From Thermoplasmata archaeon (GTDB lineage Archaea; Thermoplasmatota; Thermoplasmata; Sysuiplasmatales; Sysuiplasmataceae), in NCBI GenBank assembly GCA_021817225.1, contig JAKAVR010000011.1, positions 1 through 44,315 on the forward strand: a DNA stretch of 44,315 nt. The letters run 5' to 3'. Made by a program: the position numbers and the translations under genes. The notes beneath the pieces are model-generated. The model was not told the origin of the DNA. It worked only from the letters and a program-made list of their open reading frames with translations, and searched no databases. This document shows, one piece after another, positions 14,948-22,892 of the stretch (position 1 is its first letter; each line of letters begins with the position of its first letter).

Positions 14948-15649
14948 ATGGATGGAAAAGAAAATGCCGGGACTGAAGACGCGAGCTCGTCCAATGGCAT
15001 GATACCCGGTAGAGGAATGAAGGGACACATGAGACGGAATACAGCCGTGATAGTCGTTTCAGTGTTGACTGTATGTGTGCTTGTAGTTGCATCTCTTACA
15101 GTGCTTTTCGCATGGAACAGCGCATCTTCGTTCGGAGCTTCTGCAACCATAAGCTACTCTTCCTTCATCGATTCAGGTGCCCCGCCGGGGGGAGTCACGG
15201 TCGTTGATTCTACAAACTCAATCTATGTCAACGGGTCAGGCATCACAATATACATCGTGTCCACACCGGAGTGGCTAAACCGCTCGGGCGATTTCTTCAC
15301 ATGTTACGGACTCGTCAACCCGACCTTCCATATCAGGGATGGCATATCCGTGAACTTCGAGCTGATAAATGCAGATACCGAGTACCACAATCTTGTCATC
15401 ACTAGTGAAGCGCCGCCGTATCAGTACATGCCCATGGCGGGGAGCGGCATGGGAATGATGTGGGGTGGCAGTCAGTGGGCCAGAAGCACACCGATGCTCA
15501 GCGGGGTCTATGGCAACTTTACAGGGAGCACCAGGATGCCGATGGCTGCAATTGATATCGGATTTCAGAATACCGGGACATACTGGTACCTCTGCGGCTA
15601 CCCCGGCCACGCTCAATCGGGAATGTATGGAAGAATAGTAGTCGCCTGA
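14948..15649 (+). CDS. Sulfocyanin-like membrane-anchored blue copper protein
   Basis: A 233-residue protein with a cytoplasmic N-terminus, one membrane anchor (about 32-55) and an external cupredoxin domain. The type-1 copper ligands are visible: His147 in EYHNLVITSEAPPY, then Cys216, His221 and Met226 in YLCGYPGHAQSGMYGRIVV, matching the sulfocyanin (SoxE) C-terminal motif. Sulfocyanins carry electrons in terminal-oxidase chains of acidophilic archaea, including iron- and sulfur-oxidisers. An insertion at about 160-175 is very rich in Met and Gly (MPMAGSGMGMMWGG), and three N-glycosylation sequons suit an external site. The start ATG 14948 is set by GGTGAT at 14939-14944. No oxidase genes are near, so it is a stand-alone copy. 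Confidence 0.88.
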   Translation: MDGKENAGTEDASSSNGMIPGRGMKGHMRRNTAVIVVSVLTVCVLVVASLTVLFAWNSASSFGASATISYSSFIDSGAPPGGVTVVDSTNSIYVNGSGITIYIVSTPEWLNRSGDFFTCYGLVNPTFHIRDGISVNFELINADTEYHNLVITSEAPPYQYMPMAGSGMGMMWGGSQWARSTPMLSGVYGNFTGSTRMPMAAIDIGFQNTGTYWYLCGYPGHAQSGMYGRIVVA

Positions 15650-15650
15650 T

Positions 15651-16448
15651 CTATTTTTCCCTCCACCTCGCCTTGCTTCCGGCAATCAGGAAGAGGACCG
15701 CTGTGACAGAAGCAAGAACCACCCAGCTTACTAGCACCATCTCCGGAGACAGCTGTATGTACCCTCCTTCGTACTGGGCAAGCTGGGCTGCATAGGTGGT
15801 TGGTGAAAGATATGCAAGGTACCTGTACGGCAGGGGTATGTAGGTGATAGGGTAGTAGACCGGCGGTATTGTGGAAAAAAGAGTGGATATAAGCCTTGAG
15901 AAGGCAAAGCTTTGGACAATGTCCGTCGAGAAGGTCGCGAAGGTGTATCCTATGGCCATTGATGTGGCAAACACCAGCATTAGAACAGCGATGAAAGAGA
16001 CAAGGCCCACTGCGCTCAGGTGGACGAAGTAGACGGAAAGCACGCCGAGGACAATTAGCGCCGGGAGGGAATAGACAAGCTCCGAAATGGCCATCCCCGA
16101 AACATATGTTATCCAGCTGGTGGGAGAGCTAACGACCATGTCCTGAAGCTTGAAATCATTCTTCAGGTGCGACAGATCTGCCTGAAGGGACGTCCCCGCG
16201 CCGAACATGCTCATGATGAAACCACCCTCCACAGCTTCTCCCACCAGCGAGCCATGGCTGACGAACACAATGAGCAGAAGGAAGGAGATGGGGGAGAGAA
16301 CGGTGTTAACCAGCACCACCGGGTAGTTCTTCATCTCATAGAGAGAGTTGACCAGTATTGATGCGGTAAACTGGCTGAACCTATTCCTCTTCCTTATAGT
16401 GTTGATGTAGCTGTTCCAAATCCGCTCCCTGGTTTCCAGCATACTCAA
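15651..16448 (-). CDS. ABC-2 type transporter permease
   Basis: A 265-residue, very hydrophobic protein with about six membrane segments, for example VVLVNTVLSPISFLLLIVFV near 45 and a last one near 240-258. The soluble part before the fourth helix shows LQDMVVSSPTSWITYVSG, and the PVYYPITYIPLPYRYLAYLSPTTYA stretch is typical of ABC-2 exporters. It is the partner of the ATPase gene just upstream, whose end it overlaps by 68 nt (or 62 nt if ATG 16442 is used). Such a long overlap implies tight translational coupling. The transported substrate is unknown. It ends 1 nt from the convergent sulfocyanin-like gene. Confidence 0.88.
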   Translation of the reverse strand: MSMLETRERIWNSYINTIRKRNRFSQFTASILVNSLYEMKNYPVVLVNTVLSPISFLLLIVFVSHGSLVGEAVEGGFIMSMFGAGTSLQADLSHLKNDFKLQDMVVSSPTSWITYVSGMAISELVYSLPALIVLGVLSVYFVHLSAVGLVSFIAVLMLVFATSMAIGYTFATFSTDIVQSFAFSRLISTLFSTIPPVYYPITYIPLPYRYLAYLSPTTYAAQLAQYEGGYIQLSPEMVLVSWVVLASVTAVLFLIAGSKARWREK

Positions 16449-17340
16449 TACCCTCCCTGTTTACCAGATAGAAAAAAATATCGTCCAGAGACACAGGGTT
16501 GATGCTGAACCTGATACCATCCTTAATCAGATCCCTTGATATCCTGAATGCCTCTTCTTCGCCCGTGAGTATTCTCGAACCGTAACTTCCGCGCATTACT
16601 TCACCGTCGCCAACCCTCAGGACAGGCTGTTTCTGGCCCGCCGGGATGACAACACTGTAGCTGTACCTGACGCTGTGTCTCAGGTCTTCGAGAGTCCCCA
16701 TCCTGACAAGTCTCCCGCTCTCAAGCATGCCGATCCTGTCACCGAGGGCCTCCGCTTCTTCCAGGTAGTGGGTGGTGAGGAAGGTGAACCTCTCCTTTTC
16801 TATCTCCCGCATCAGTTCCCAGAATTCCCGTCTCGAAACAGGATCCAGACCAGTCGTTGGCTCGTCAAGAAATATTATTTCCGCATCCGAAGAAAGCACT
16901 GCGGCAACAAGTACCTTCCTCTTCATGCCGCCTGACAATGTGCGGTTCAGCCTGTCCATGTACACCTTCATGCCAAGGCTGTCAAGAGCATCCGCTGCCC
17001 GGTGTCTTGCCTCTGAGTAGCCGAATCCGCGCCATAGAAGATAAGACGAGACGGTCTGCATCGGCGTCATCCATGGAACGGTCCGCGCCTCCTGGGGAAC
17101 TATTGCAATTTTCTCCCTGAGCCTCACTGCGTCCCTCATCACATCGAGCCCATCGAACGACGCCCTGCCGGATGTCGGTTCAAGCTCAGTCGCGAGGATC
17201 CTGATGAGCGTTGTCTTGCCAGACCCGTTCCTGCCGATAAGGACAAATGTTCCAGATGCAGGGACGGAATAGCTGACGGAACTGAGTGCCTCCCTCGTTC
17301 CTGCCGAATACGTCTTTGACAGCCTGTCGCAGGTGAGCAT
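16381..17340 (-). CDS. ABC-2 exporter ATP-binding protein
   Basis: About 319 residues. Walker A is GRNGSGKTT, the Q-loop lies in AIVPQEAR, the ABC signature is TLSGGMKRK, Walker B is IIFLDEPTTGLDP, and the switch His lies in TTHYLEEAE. A C-terminal extension of about 90 residues (SYSVVIPAGQKQPVLRVGDG and on) is of the kind seen in drug and lipid exporter ATPases of the DrrA/CcmA type. It powers the permease encoded by the overlapping gene downstream. The frame is open back to TTG 17439; ATG 17340 (MLTCDRLSKTY) begins at the conserved first strand, while ATG 17361 and 17394 are possible, the last being about 21 nt from a TATA-like CATATTC. Confidence 0.88.
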   Translation of the reverse strand: MLTCDRLSKTYSAGTREALSSVSYSVPASGTFVLIGRNGSGKTTLIRILATELEPTSGRASFDGLDVMRDAVRLREKIAIVPQEARTVPWMTPMQTVSSYLLWRGFGYSEARHRAADALDSLGMKVYMDRLNRTLSGGMKRKVLVAAVLSSDAEIIFLDEPTTGLDPVSRREFWELMREIEKERFTFLTTHYLEEAEALGDRIGMLESGRLVRMGTLEDLRHSVRYSYSVVIPAGQKQPVLRVGDGEVMRGSYGSRILTGEEEAFRISRDLIKDGIRFSINPVSLDDIFFYLVNREGIEYAGNQGADLEQLHQHYKEEE

Positions 17341-17505
17341 ACTTGCATCCAGTGCGCCCATCAGTCTACCAGCCATTATCATTGCCGACCCCATAGATAA
17401 TCTCGATGCAGAATATGTGAGCTCGGCGAGATCAGGCAAAGTCAGGAGGCATTCCAGCGTGTCCCCGCAGCCGGCTTCGCACCGATGCAGTCATAAGGGA
17501 TGACT

Positions 17506-18339
17506 TCAACCCGATATCTGGAATTTCGTTCCCCAGTACCAGAACACAAGTCCGACAAGAAAAACATTCAGCAACACGCAGCCTGCGACGAGCCATGGGA
17601 ACACGGAAATGAAACCCGATGGGGTGCTTATCAAGCTCTGGCCGGAGGGAATGTATCCGAATGTGAAGTAGACATATACCGAACCTGCGGGGAAAAGCAG
17701 GCCCAGGAGAAGAAGAGGAAGGATGGAGTGTGTGTTTGCCATAAAAAGCGTGTTTTCGCCGAGGAAGATGCCTAGCAGGAAGAATGCCACAACGGTGACG
17801 CCCAGGGTTGCAAGCGAGCTTCTTGATTTCATTGCTACAAGAAGGGCGATTGAGCTTACAAAAAGCAGCGGGAGAAAATCAAGCAGGGCGACAGACAGGG
17901 CCGCATTTAAGTTCATAGAGTAGTGGACAAGATAGAGGGCGTAGAAGACGGAGGCCGAGGCCAGGGCATATGGAAAAACAACGCCTATGAGATATACGGG
18001 GATCAGCAGCCTGCTCCTCTTCACTGGAAGAAGAATGTATGATGTCTCAATTCCCTGCTCCAGGTTTGCCGCGAAATCAAATACAACAACCTTCAACACG
18101 AAAATGGCCATGACAATTATGGTAATGAAAAACTGGTAGTAGGCATAATCGAGCGTGATAAAAGACTGGAACTGGCTGCTTATGCCTTGCTGCGGTCCCG
18201 ACAAAGGCGGGAAGGATAACAGCCCGACGGAAATGACAGGGGCTGTGGATGCAATAATCATGAAAACAAGAGCCTCCCAGAAGCCGAATGCCAGGAACTG
18301 CTTTGCCTTCATTACAAAGACTTCAAGCGATCTGTTCAT
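17506..18339 (-). CDS. ABC-2 type membrane protein of a second exporter
   Basis: About 277 residues with six to seven hydrophobic segments. These include ALVFMIIASTAPVISVGLL, FFITIIVMAIFVLKVVVF and two C-terminal ones, GLLFPAGSVYVYF and WLVAGCVLLNVFLVGLVFWYW. A long external loop, about residues 45-70 from the chosen start, precedes the second helix. The gene overlaps the end of the ATPase gene 18323-19216 by 17 nt when ATG 18339 (MNRSLEVFVMKAK) is used, so both subunits are translated from one message. An in-frame start at 18393 would add 18 residues. The sequence is clearly different from the first permease, so the two exporters probably move different substrates. Confidence 0.8.
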   Translation of the reverse strand: MNRSLEVFVMKAKQFLAFGFWEALVFMIIASTAPVISVGLLSFPPLSGPQQGISSQFQSFITLDYAYYQFFITIIVMAIFVLKVVVFDFAANLEQGIETSYILLPVKRSRLLIPVYLIGVVFPYALASASVFYALYLVHYSMNLNAALSVALLDFLPLLFVSSIALLVAMKSRSSLATLGVTVVAFFLLGIFLGENTLFMANTHSILPLLLLGLLFPAGSVYVYFTFGYIPSGQSLISTPSGFISVFPWLVAGCVLLNVFLVGLVFWYWGTKFQISG

Positions 18340-19216
18340 TCGATACAAACTCCGAGAAAACCTCGCCCAGATCAAAGCGTTCCTTCTCGACACTCAACAC
18401 GGTTACGCCCGCACTCTCAATTGCGGATATCAACCTGCCGAGCTGTCCCGGTTCTGCACTTACAACTATGGCATTTCCTTCAACTGCAAGTACCCGAACG
18501 GCGGTCGATGCTGCCTTTATATCCGACACATGAATCCTCAAGGCATTGACACCGTACTTGCCGGAGGCGCGTAACTTGAAATCAGCGATCTTCGACTGTG
18601 TGAGCTTGCGACCTCCACCTATGATTATCACGCTGTCTATTACCCTTTCAAGCTCGGTGAGTATGTGAGATGATATGAAGAAGGTTGTCTTTCTCTCCCT
18701 GTTTGTCCTGGTTATTGTTTCATAAAGCTGCATCCTCGCGGTAGGGTCCATGTTCGATGCGGGTTCATCGGCAATTATCAAGTCTGCACTGGCACAGAGG
18801 GCGATAGCAAGCTGTGCTTTCTGTTTCATTCCGGCAGAGAGTTGCCTGACAGTCCTGTTTCGTGCGGGCCATATGTCAAGTGACTTGAATGCATCCTCGA
18901 TGGAGGAAGAATCGAAATGATAAATCTTCGAAAGATGGAGGAAATAGTCATATATGCTGACACTCGCAGGAATGTTAATCGTATCCATTATGAAAAAGGT
19001 CCTTTCCCTCATCTTGATTGAAGAAAATGGATTCTCTCCATTGATCCGCACCGATCCTCTTTCAGGGAGAAGGAGGCCGGCCATTATCCGTATTGATGTC
19101 GTTTTGCCGGCCCCGTTTGGTCCAACGAAGCCGGTGATGCTTCCGTTTTCGACCTCGAATGATATTGAGTCAAGTGCCTTGATGTTTCCATAGCTCTTTG
19201 TGACGTTATCAAACAC
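18323..19216 (-). CDS. ABC-2 exporter ATP-binding protein (second exporter)
   Basis: A 297-residue ATPase. Walker A is GPNGAGKTT, the signature reads QLSAGMKQK with Ala for the usual Gly, Walker B is LIIADEPASNMDP, and the switch His is in FISSHILTELE. The C-terminal 80 residues form a regulatory domain (ALRIHVSDIKAASTAVRVL, GRLISAIESAGVTVLSVE). It energises the membrane protein 17506-18339. The start is GTG 19216, because no in-frame ATG exists upstream. The G of this GTG is the last base of the TAG stop of the 49-codon gene before it (TAGTG), so ribosomes probably restart here. Confidence 0.88.
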   Translation of the reverse strand: MFDNVTKSYGNIKALDSISFEVENGSITGFVGPNGAGKTTSIRIMAGLLLPERGSVRINGENPFSSIKMRERTFFIMDTINIPASVSIYDYFLHLSKIYHFDSSSIEDAFKSLDIWPARNRTVRQLSAGMKQKAQLAIALCASADLIIADEPASNMDPTARMQLYETITRTNRERKTTFFISSHILTELERVIDSVIIIGGGRKLTQSKIADFKLRASGKYGVNALRIHVSDIKAASTAVRVLAVEGNAIVVSAEPGQLGRLISAIESAGVTVLSVEKERFDLGEVFSEFVSNEQIA

Positions 19217-19365
19217 TATTGAGGCCGTCGTCTTCGCCTCCAGAACACAAGTGCAATTTCAACCGCGAACAAGGCCGCCATAACGGCAAGGCCGGTCACT
19301 ATGACTTCCTGGTAAGGCGGCATTTGTATTTCACCCACCCGTGGAGCGTGCAGATATTCTGCCAT
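19216..19365 (-). CDS. Small single-pass membrane protein coupled to an ABC exporter
   Basis: A 49-residue open frame. The N-terminal 20 residues are polar. A hydrophobic helix runs from about residue 21 to 42 (EVIVTGLAVMAALFAVEIAL is its core). The tail after FW holds five arginines and ends RPQ, a classic positive-inside stop. Its TAG overlaps the GTG start of the ABC ATPase gene by one base. AAGGAAG lies 3 nt before the ATG and a TATA-like ATTTATTAAT is at 19440-19431. The frame, the start signals and the coupling argue for a real gene. It may be a small exporter subunit or regulator; no family is recognised. Confidence 0.65.
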   Translation of the reverse strand: MAEYLHAPRVGEIQMPPYQEVIVTGLAVMAALFAVEIALVFWRRRRRPQ

Positions 19366-19430
19366 AACTTCCTTGCCATATCACCATAACCAAACTCCGT
19401 CCCCAACGGAGAAATCGTAACGGTGGCTTG

Positions 19431-19440
19431 ATTAATAAAT
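19431..19440 (-). promoter_or_regulatory. TATA box of the small-protein/ABC exporter operon
   Basis: ATTTATTAAT on the minus strand is about 70 nt before ATG 19365, giving a leader of roughly 45 nt that carries the AAGGAAG ribosome site. Confidence 0.45.
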
Positions 19441-19516
19441 ATGCGTCAAAGAGACCACGTGCTCATACATGCTCGGGGGAACCCGTTCCAGTCTTTCGGT
19501 CGACAATAAATTATGC

Positions 19517-20485
19517 TCAGAATCCGTCGCCGGCAGAGCAGAAGAAATCCGCCCTCGCGGTGCCAAACTCGGTGACTGCCTCCGACTCGTCCATATCCTT
19601 CCCGAGTTGCCTGCCCATCAGCACCTTCCACTGCACTGGAAAAAGTGAGTACCCCCTGCTGAGGAAGAAATCGGTTGTACCGGCAGTCAGCATATCCCGG
19701 AACATTGCAACACCTCCCTTCTTCACCCTTGACTCTACGGCATCGACAATTTCTGCCCTTGACTGCCCCGGAAGGATGACAAGTTCCCTGCACCTGAGAA
19801 TAGAACCGTCCTTTTCTGCGTACATGTAGCCCACGTTCCCGTATCCGTTTTTTATGAGCTGGATATTTTTCAGAGCGACTCTCCCTGTTTGGACCATAAC
19901 CGGATCCAGTCCAGGGGATCTGTGGACAAATCCTGTTCCTCCCTTTGAGTAGGCCGAGTGCATGTCGCTGAAAAGGTGAACATCTGACTTCCTAGCAGTG
20001 GAGAAAGTATATGGTGTGTCTCCTTTCGTCGTGATGTTATCCTTGAATGCCAGCGGGCTGCTGAAAATATCCCTGTACCCAAGGGAAAGGTACAGGTCGT
20101 GTGCGTGCCATGACGAATTTGTCCATAGCAGCGAATGGGTGATGCCTTCCTTTCTTTCCCTCTCGTGTACCTCTTCTATGATACGCCTTGCTATCCCCTT
20201 CCTGGACTTGTCTGCCCTTGTTGTGATTCCAGCGAGGCCGGAGACTTTTCTGGTTCCCATTCCAGGGAAGGAGTAGTCTATCCTGAAAACAATGACTTGC
20301 CCGATTGTCTGCCCATCCTCGACTGCGTGCATGGCGTAGTAGCCTGAGGTGGAGCCGCTGCGCTCCCTTAGAAGCTGCACTCCTCTGATATCCGTTGCAC
20401 CGCCGAACGCGGTTGTTTCGAGGGAGATGGCCTGGATCTTCTGCGAATGTGTCAGCTCATCATAAGAGACAATGTCGATGCCCAT
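19517..20485 (-). CDS. GNAT-domain acetyltransferase, two-domain type
   Basis: A 322-residue protein. The N-terminal half is a GNAT domain: VSGLAGITTRADKSRKGIARRIIEEVHERER carries the acetyl-CoA loop (R-K-G-I-A), followed by THSLLWTNSSWHAHDLYLSLGYRDI. The second half, from about residue 150, has GNAT-like secondary structure (CRELVILPGQSRAEIVDAVES, FFLSRGYSLFPVQWKVLMGRQLG) but no clear cofactor loop. Such pairs of an active and a degenerate domain are known in Eis and related enzymes. The substrate is unknown. It is divergent from the DUF72 gene and does not touch the exporter operon, from which it is separated by about 150 nt. Confidence 0.78.
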   Translation of the reverse strand: MGIDIVSYDELTHSQKIQAISLETTAFGGATDIRGVQLLRERSGSTSGYYAMHAVEDGQTIGQVIVFRIDYSFPGMGTRKVSGLAGITTRADKSRKGIARRIIEEVHERERKEGITHSLLWTNSSWHAHDLYLSLGYRDIFSSPLAFKDNITTKGDTPYTFSTARKSDVHLFSDMHSAYSKGGTGFVHRSPGLDPVMVQTGRVALKNIQLIKNGYGNVGYMYAEKDGSILRCRELVILPGQSRAEIVDAVESRVKKGGVAMFRDMLTAGTTDFFLSRGYSLFPVQWKVLMGRQLGKDMDESEAVTEFGTARADFFCSAGDGF

Positions 20486-20667
20486 TTCTGGCTCATTTTA
20501 TGGCAGCTGTCACTTAGCCTTTAACTTATCGGACTCCTCTTCGAATGCTGGGCCATTCTTCTGCGTATGGATATCATCCTGATCCCATGGTGAGCCTGCC
20601 TGAAGATTGCATGTCAGGTATCACTCCGGATTGAACAGGCTCGATGCATAGGAAGGTGGGGAGTGCA

Positions 20668-21537
20668 ATGCTTATTCAGACGGAGTGCATACCGCACGCG
20701 CGGAAGTCTGGTATGATACGCACGGGCTGCATGGGATGGTCATACGATGACTGGGTTGGACCCTTCTATCCGCAGGGTTCCCCGCAGAAGGATTTCCTGC
20801 CCCTTTACAGCCTTGTTTTTGACACGGTTGAAATTGATTCCTCGTTTTACAGGATGCCATCGTATGAGATGGTGGCACAATGGAAGAGCAGGACACCGGA
20901 TGACTTCAGGTTTACACTGAAGCTTCCGAGGGATTTCACTCACGAAGGGCGGCTGCTGACGCATCCGGTTGCAGTGGAAGAGTTCGAAAACATTGCCATG
21001 ACTCTTGGGTCAAAACTTGCCTGTGTCCTCATCATGCTTCCACCATCAGGCAGGTATGAGCACATGTTCGACCAGCTAGAAGAACTGTCTGGACTTCTTG
21101 GCAGCCAGATAAGATACGCCGTTGAATTCAGGCACCAATCGTGGTTCAGGCAGGAGGTGTACAGGCTCCTCTCGGACAGGAACATCTGTTTTGTGTGGTC
21201 GAGCAACCAGTATGCCGAATCACCGCCAGAGTTGACAACAGACCTTGTCTATCTCAGATTCATTGGAGACAGGAAGATTACAAGGTTTGACAGAGTGCAG
21301 AGAGACAGGACAGATATCATGAAAGAATGGCTGCACAGACTTAACTCTAGAATCGAGGAAGAGAAGGTGAGGGATGCCTACGTCTTTTCAAATAATCATT
21401 TCGCCGGATTCGCTCCCGAGACGATAAACACCTTCAGGCGGATTGCTGGTATGGAAGAGAGGGACTGGCGCAGGATCATGGCTGCGAGGCAGGGCGGGCA
21501 GCAGGCAGAGTGGAGGCAGACAGGTCTTGACTGGTGA
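20668..21537 (+). CDS. DUF72 family protein
   Basis: About 289 residues with the DUF72 TIM-barrel pattern: IRTGCMGWSYDDWVGPFYPQG at the N-terminus, FDTVEIDSSFYRMPS, FRFTLKLPRDFTHEGRL, YAVEFRHQSWF, VYLRFIGDRK, and DAYVFSNNHFAGFAPETI at the end. The family is widespread in bacteria and archaea and has no settled biochemical role. The conserved E in VEFRH and the NNH motif are typical of it. ATG 20668 has GGGGAGTG 3 nt upstream, the best ribosome site. ATG 20713 would begin at the first barrel strand and ATG 20644 would extend it by 8 residues. It is monocistronic, followed by about 260 nt without a gene. Confidence 0.88.
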   Translation: MLIQTECIPHARKSGMIRTGCMGWSYDDWVGPFYPQGSPQKDFLPLYSLVFDTVEIDSSFYRMPSYEMVAQWKSRTPDDFRFTLKLPRDFTHEGRLLTHPVAVEEFENIAMTLGSKLACVLIMLPPSGRYEHMFDQLEELSGLLGSQIRYAVEFRHQSWFRQEVYRLLSDRNICFVWSSNQYAESPPELTTDLVYLRFIGDRKITRFDRVQRDRTDIMKEWLHRLNSRIEEEKVRDAYVFSNNHFAGFAPETINTFRRIAGMEERDWRRIMAARQGGQQAEWRQTGLDW

Positions 21538-21771
21538 TCATCTCCCGTCGGCAGCCCTGCGAAACAAATTCGGTGCTTTGCGTCTTTGATGCCTAAGATG
21601 ATTGGTGAAATGTACTTTCGAGTCTCAAGCAGATGCACTGGCCCTTGCAGCGAGTTGCGTTTGAATCCTGTAAAGTGAAAAGGAAATAAATTGGTCCGCC
21701 CACAGGCATCCTATAACCGCTCCAAATACCCGATTATATGTGATCGGTAGAAACTGCAAAGAGAAAATCAC

Positions 21772-21779
21772 AATATAAC
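21772..21779 (+). promoter_or_regulatory. TATA box for the 74-codon membrane-protein gene
   Basis: AATATAAC is centred 26-27 nt before ATG 21802, the spacing of a leaderless archaeal gene. This is the strongest support that the small gene is real. Confidence 0.55.
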
Positions 21780-21801
21780 AAACTGCTCCAACAAAGGTTC
21801 T

Positions 21802-22026
21802 ATGCGAATGTACAAACCTAATTTCATTGTGGGTGTGGCTGTTGTAGTTCTTTCTGCCCTTCTTATCGCGGATGGAGTGATGTCCTGCTTCGGTAACGAA
21901 CTGCTGTCACTCCCGTTATTCAGACTGTTTGTGGCAGTTGTCCTGCTTGTCAGAGCGCCCGGTTTTCTATCATCTGGCCGCGCGCCCTCATATCAGGTCA
22001 GGAACCGTAAAGCAACGGATGCATGA
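21802..22026 (+). CDS. Small membrane protein, unknown
   Basis: 74 residues. One hydrophobic segment runs from about 8 to 26 (FIVGVAVVVLSALLIADGV). A second amphipathic or membrane segment is at about 35-56 (LLSLPLFRLFVAVVLLVRAPGFL). The basic tail RAPSYQVRNRKATDA is probably cytoplasmic. I do not recognise a family. The TATA box at leaderless distance supports expression. It sits alone between the DUF72 and thioesterase genes, in a stretch otherwise poor in genes, so context says little about its job. Confidence 0.55.
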   Translation: MRMYKPNFIVGVAVVVLSALLIADGVMSCFGNELLSLPLFRLFVAVVLLVRAPGFLSSGRAPSYQVRNRKATDA

Positions 22027-22365
22027 CCTTCCGCCAAACGCTGAGGATTACAGGGCAGCCTGCGACGGTATTCTAGAAACTGCTCCAGGCTGCCTGGTGT
22101 TTTTCCAAAGTGTTGCCGACCTGGAACGCCCGTCAGCGAGCCTGAAGGCTGCAGTCGAATGCTGAAGACCGATCATCATGGAAAAAGAGTCTGTGGTTTG
22201 AGAGTCTGTATTCAGAATAAACAAGGGAGAATTGCCCGAAAAAGGCAGCGGCTTCTGAACAAAGCCAGCTGATGGTCAAGAATCGACTATGGGCCTACTC
22301 CTGCTTTCTCTTTGAGGACGCGGTGAGAATATTAAGAGGTGTAGACAATACAGCAGGCGATTAAA
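22027..22365. other. 339-base gap before the thioesterase gene
   Basis: No convincing gene is seen. A 37-codon frame at 22159-22272 encodes a basic peptide but has no promoter or ribosome site that I can support. The 10-base sequence GAGAGTCTGT recurs partly in 22187-22210. A TATA-like GAATATTAAG (22327-22336) about 35 nt before GTG 22366 is the likely promoter of the next gene. Confidence 0.4.
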
Positions 22366-22860
22366 GTGAACAGGACTAAAAAAGTAAGCGACAGTGCATC
22401 TCACATAGCTAGAGTAATGATGCCTACCGATGCCAATATTGCAGGAAACGTCTTTGGCGGAACAATACTGAAAATGATAGATGAGGTATCAGGACTTGTA
22501 GCAGTGAGGCACTGCAACTCAAATGTTGTGACTGCATCCATAGAGCATATGGATTTCCTCTGGCCGGTGCACATAGGCGATCTGCTTTCCATGGATGCCA
22601 GGCTCAGTTATGTCGGAAGGAGTTCCATGGAGGTTATTGTGAGGGTCACTTCTGAAAACCTGGTCAAGGGTGACTCGCACTATGCGGGTGATTCCCTCGT
22701 CACTCTAGTTGCTCTGGACAGGGATGGTCACCCGACTGAAGTTCCGAGACTTGTATTTCAGTCGGATGAGGAGAAGAAGCTCGCGGCTGAGGGTGAAGTA
22801 AGAAGGAAATTGAGAGAGCAAAGGGCTGTCGAAAGAGCCAAGGAATCTGGAAAGAGCTGA
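22366..22860 (+). CDS. Acyl-CoA thioesterase, hotdog fold (YciA/BACH type)
   Basis: A 164-residue single hotdog domain. VMMPTDANIAGNVFGGTILKMIDEVSGLVA is the family signature, with the catalytic Asn/Asp region followed by the hot-dog helix. VVTASIEHMDFLWPVHIGDLLSMDARLSYVGRSSMEV matches the next two strands. The protein hydrolyses acyl-CoA to free acid and CoA; chain-length preference cannot be read. The charged C-terminal tail (KKLAAEGEVRRKLREQRAVERAKE) is a helix common in this family. The start is GTG 22366, the only one that places the fold correctly. It may be cotranscribed with the orphan gene starting 32 nt downstream. Confidence 0.9.
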   Translation: MNRTKKVSDSASHIARVMMPTDANIAGNVFGGTILKMIDEVSGLVAVRHCNSNVVTASIEHMDFLWPVHIGDLLSMDARLSYVGRSSMEVIVRVTSENLVKGDSHYAGDSLVTLVALDRDGHPTEVPRLVFQSDEEKKLAAEGEVRRKLREQRAVERAKESGKS

Positions 22861-22892
22861 TGAACTTCAAGCCAAATGGATAGACAAGACGC

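Noticed and set aside
21929-22165. 78-codon frame overlapping the 74-residue membrane protein
   Set aside because: No promoter or ribosome site, and it overlaps the better supported leaderless gene.
22159-22272. 37-codon basic frame in the gap before the thioesterase gene
   Set aside because: No promoter, ribosome site or motif; it could be chance.
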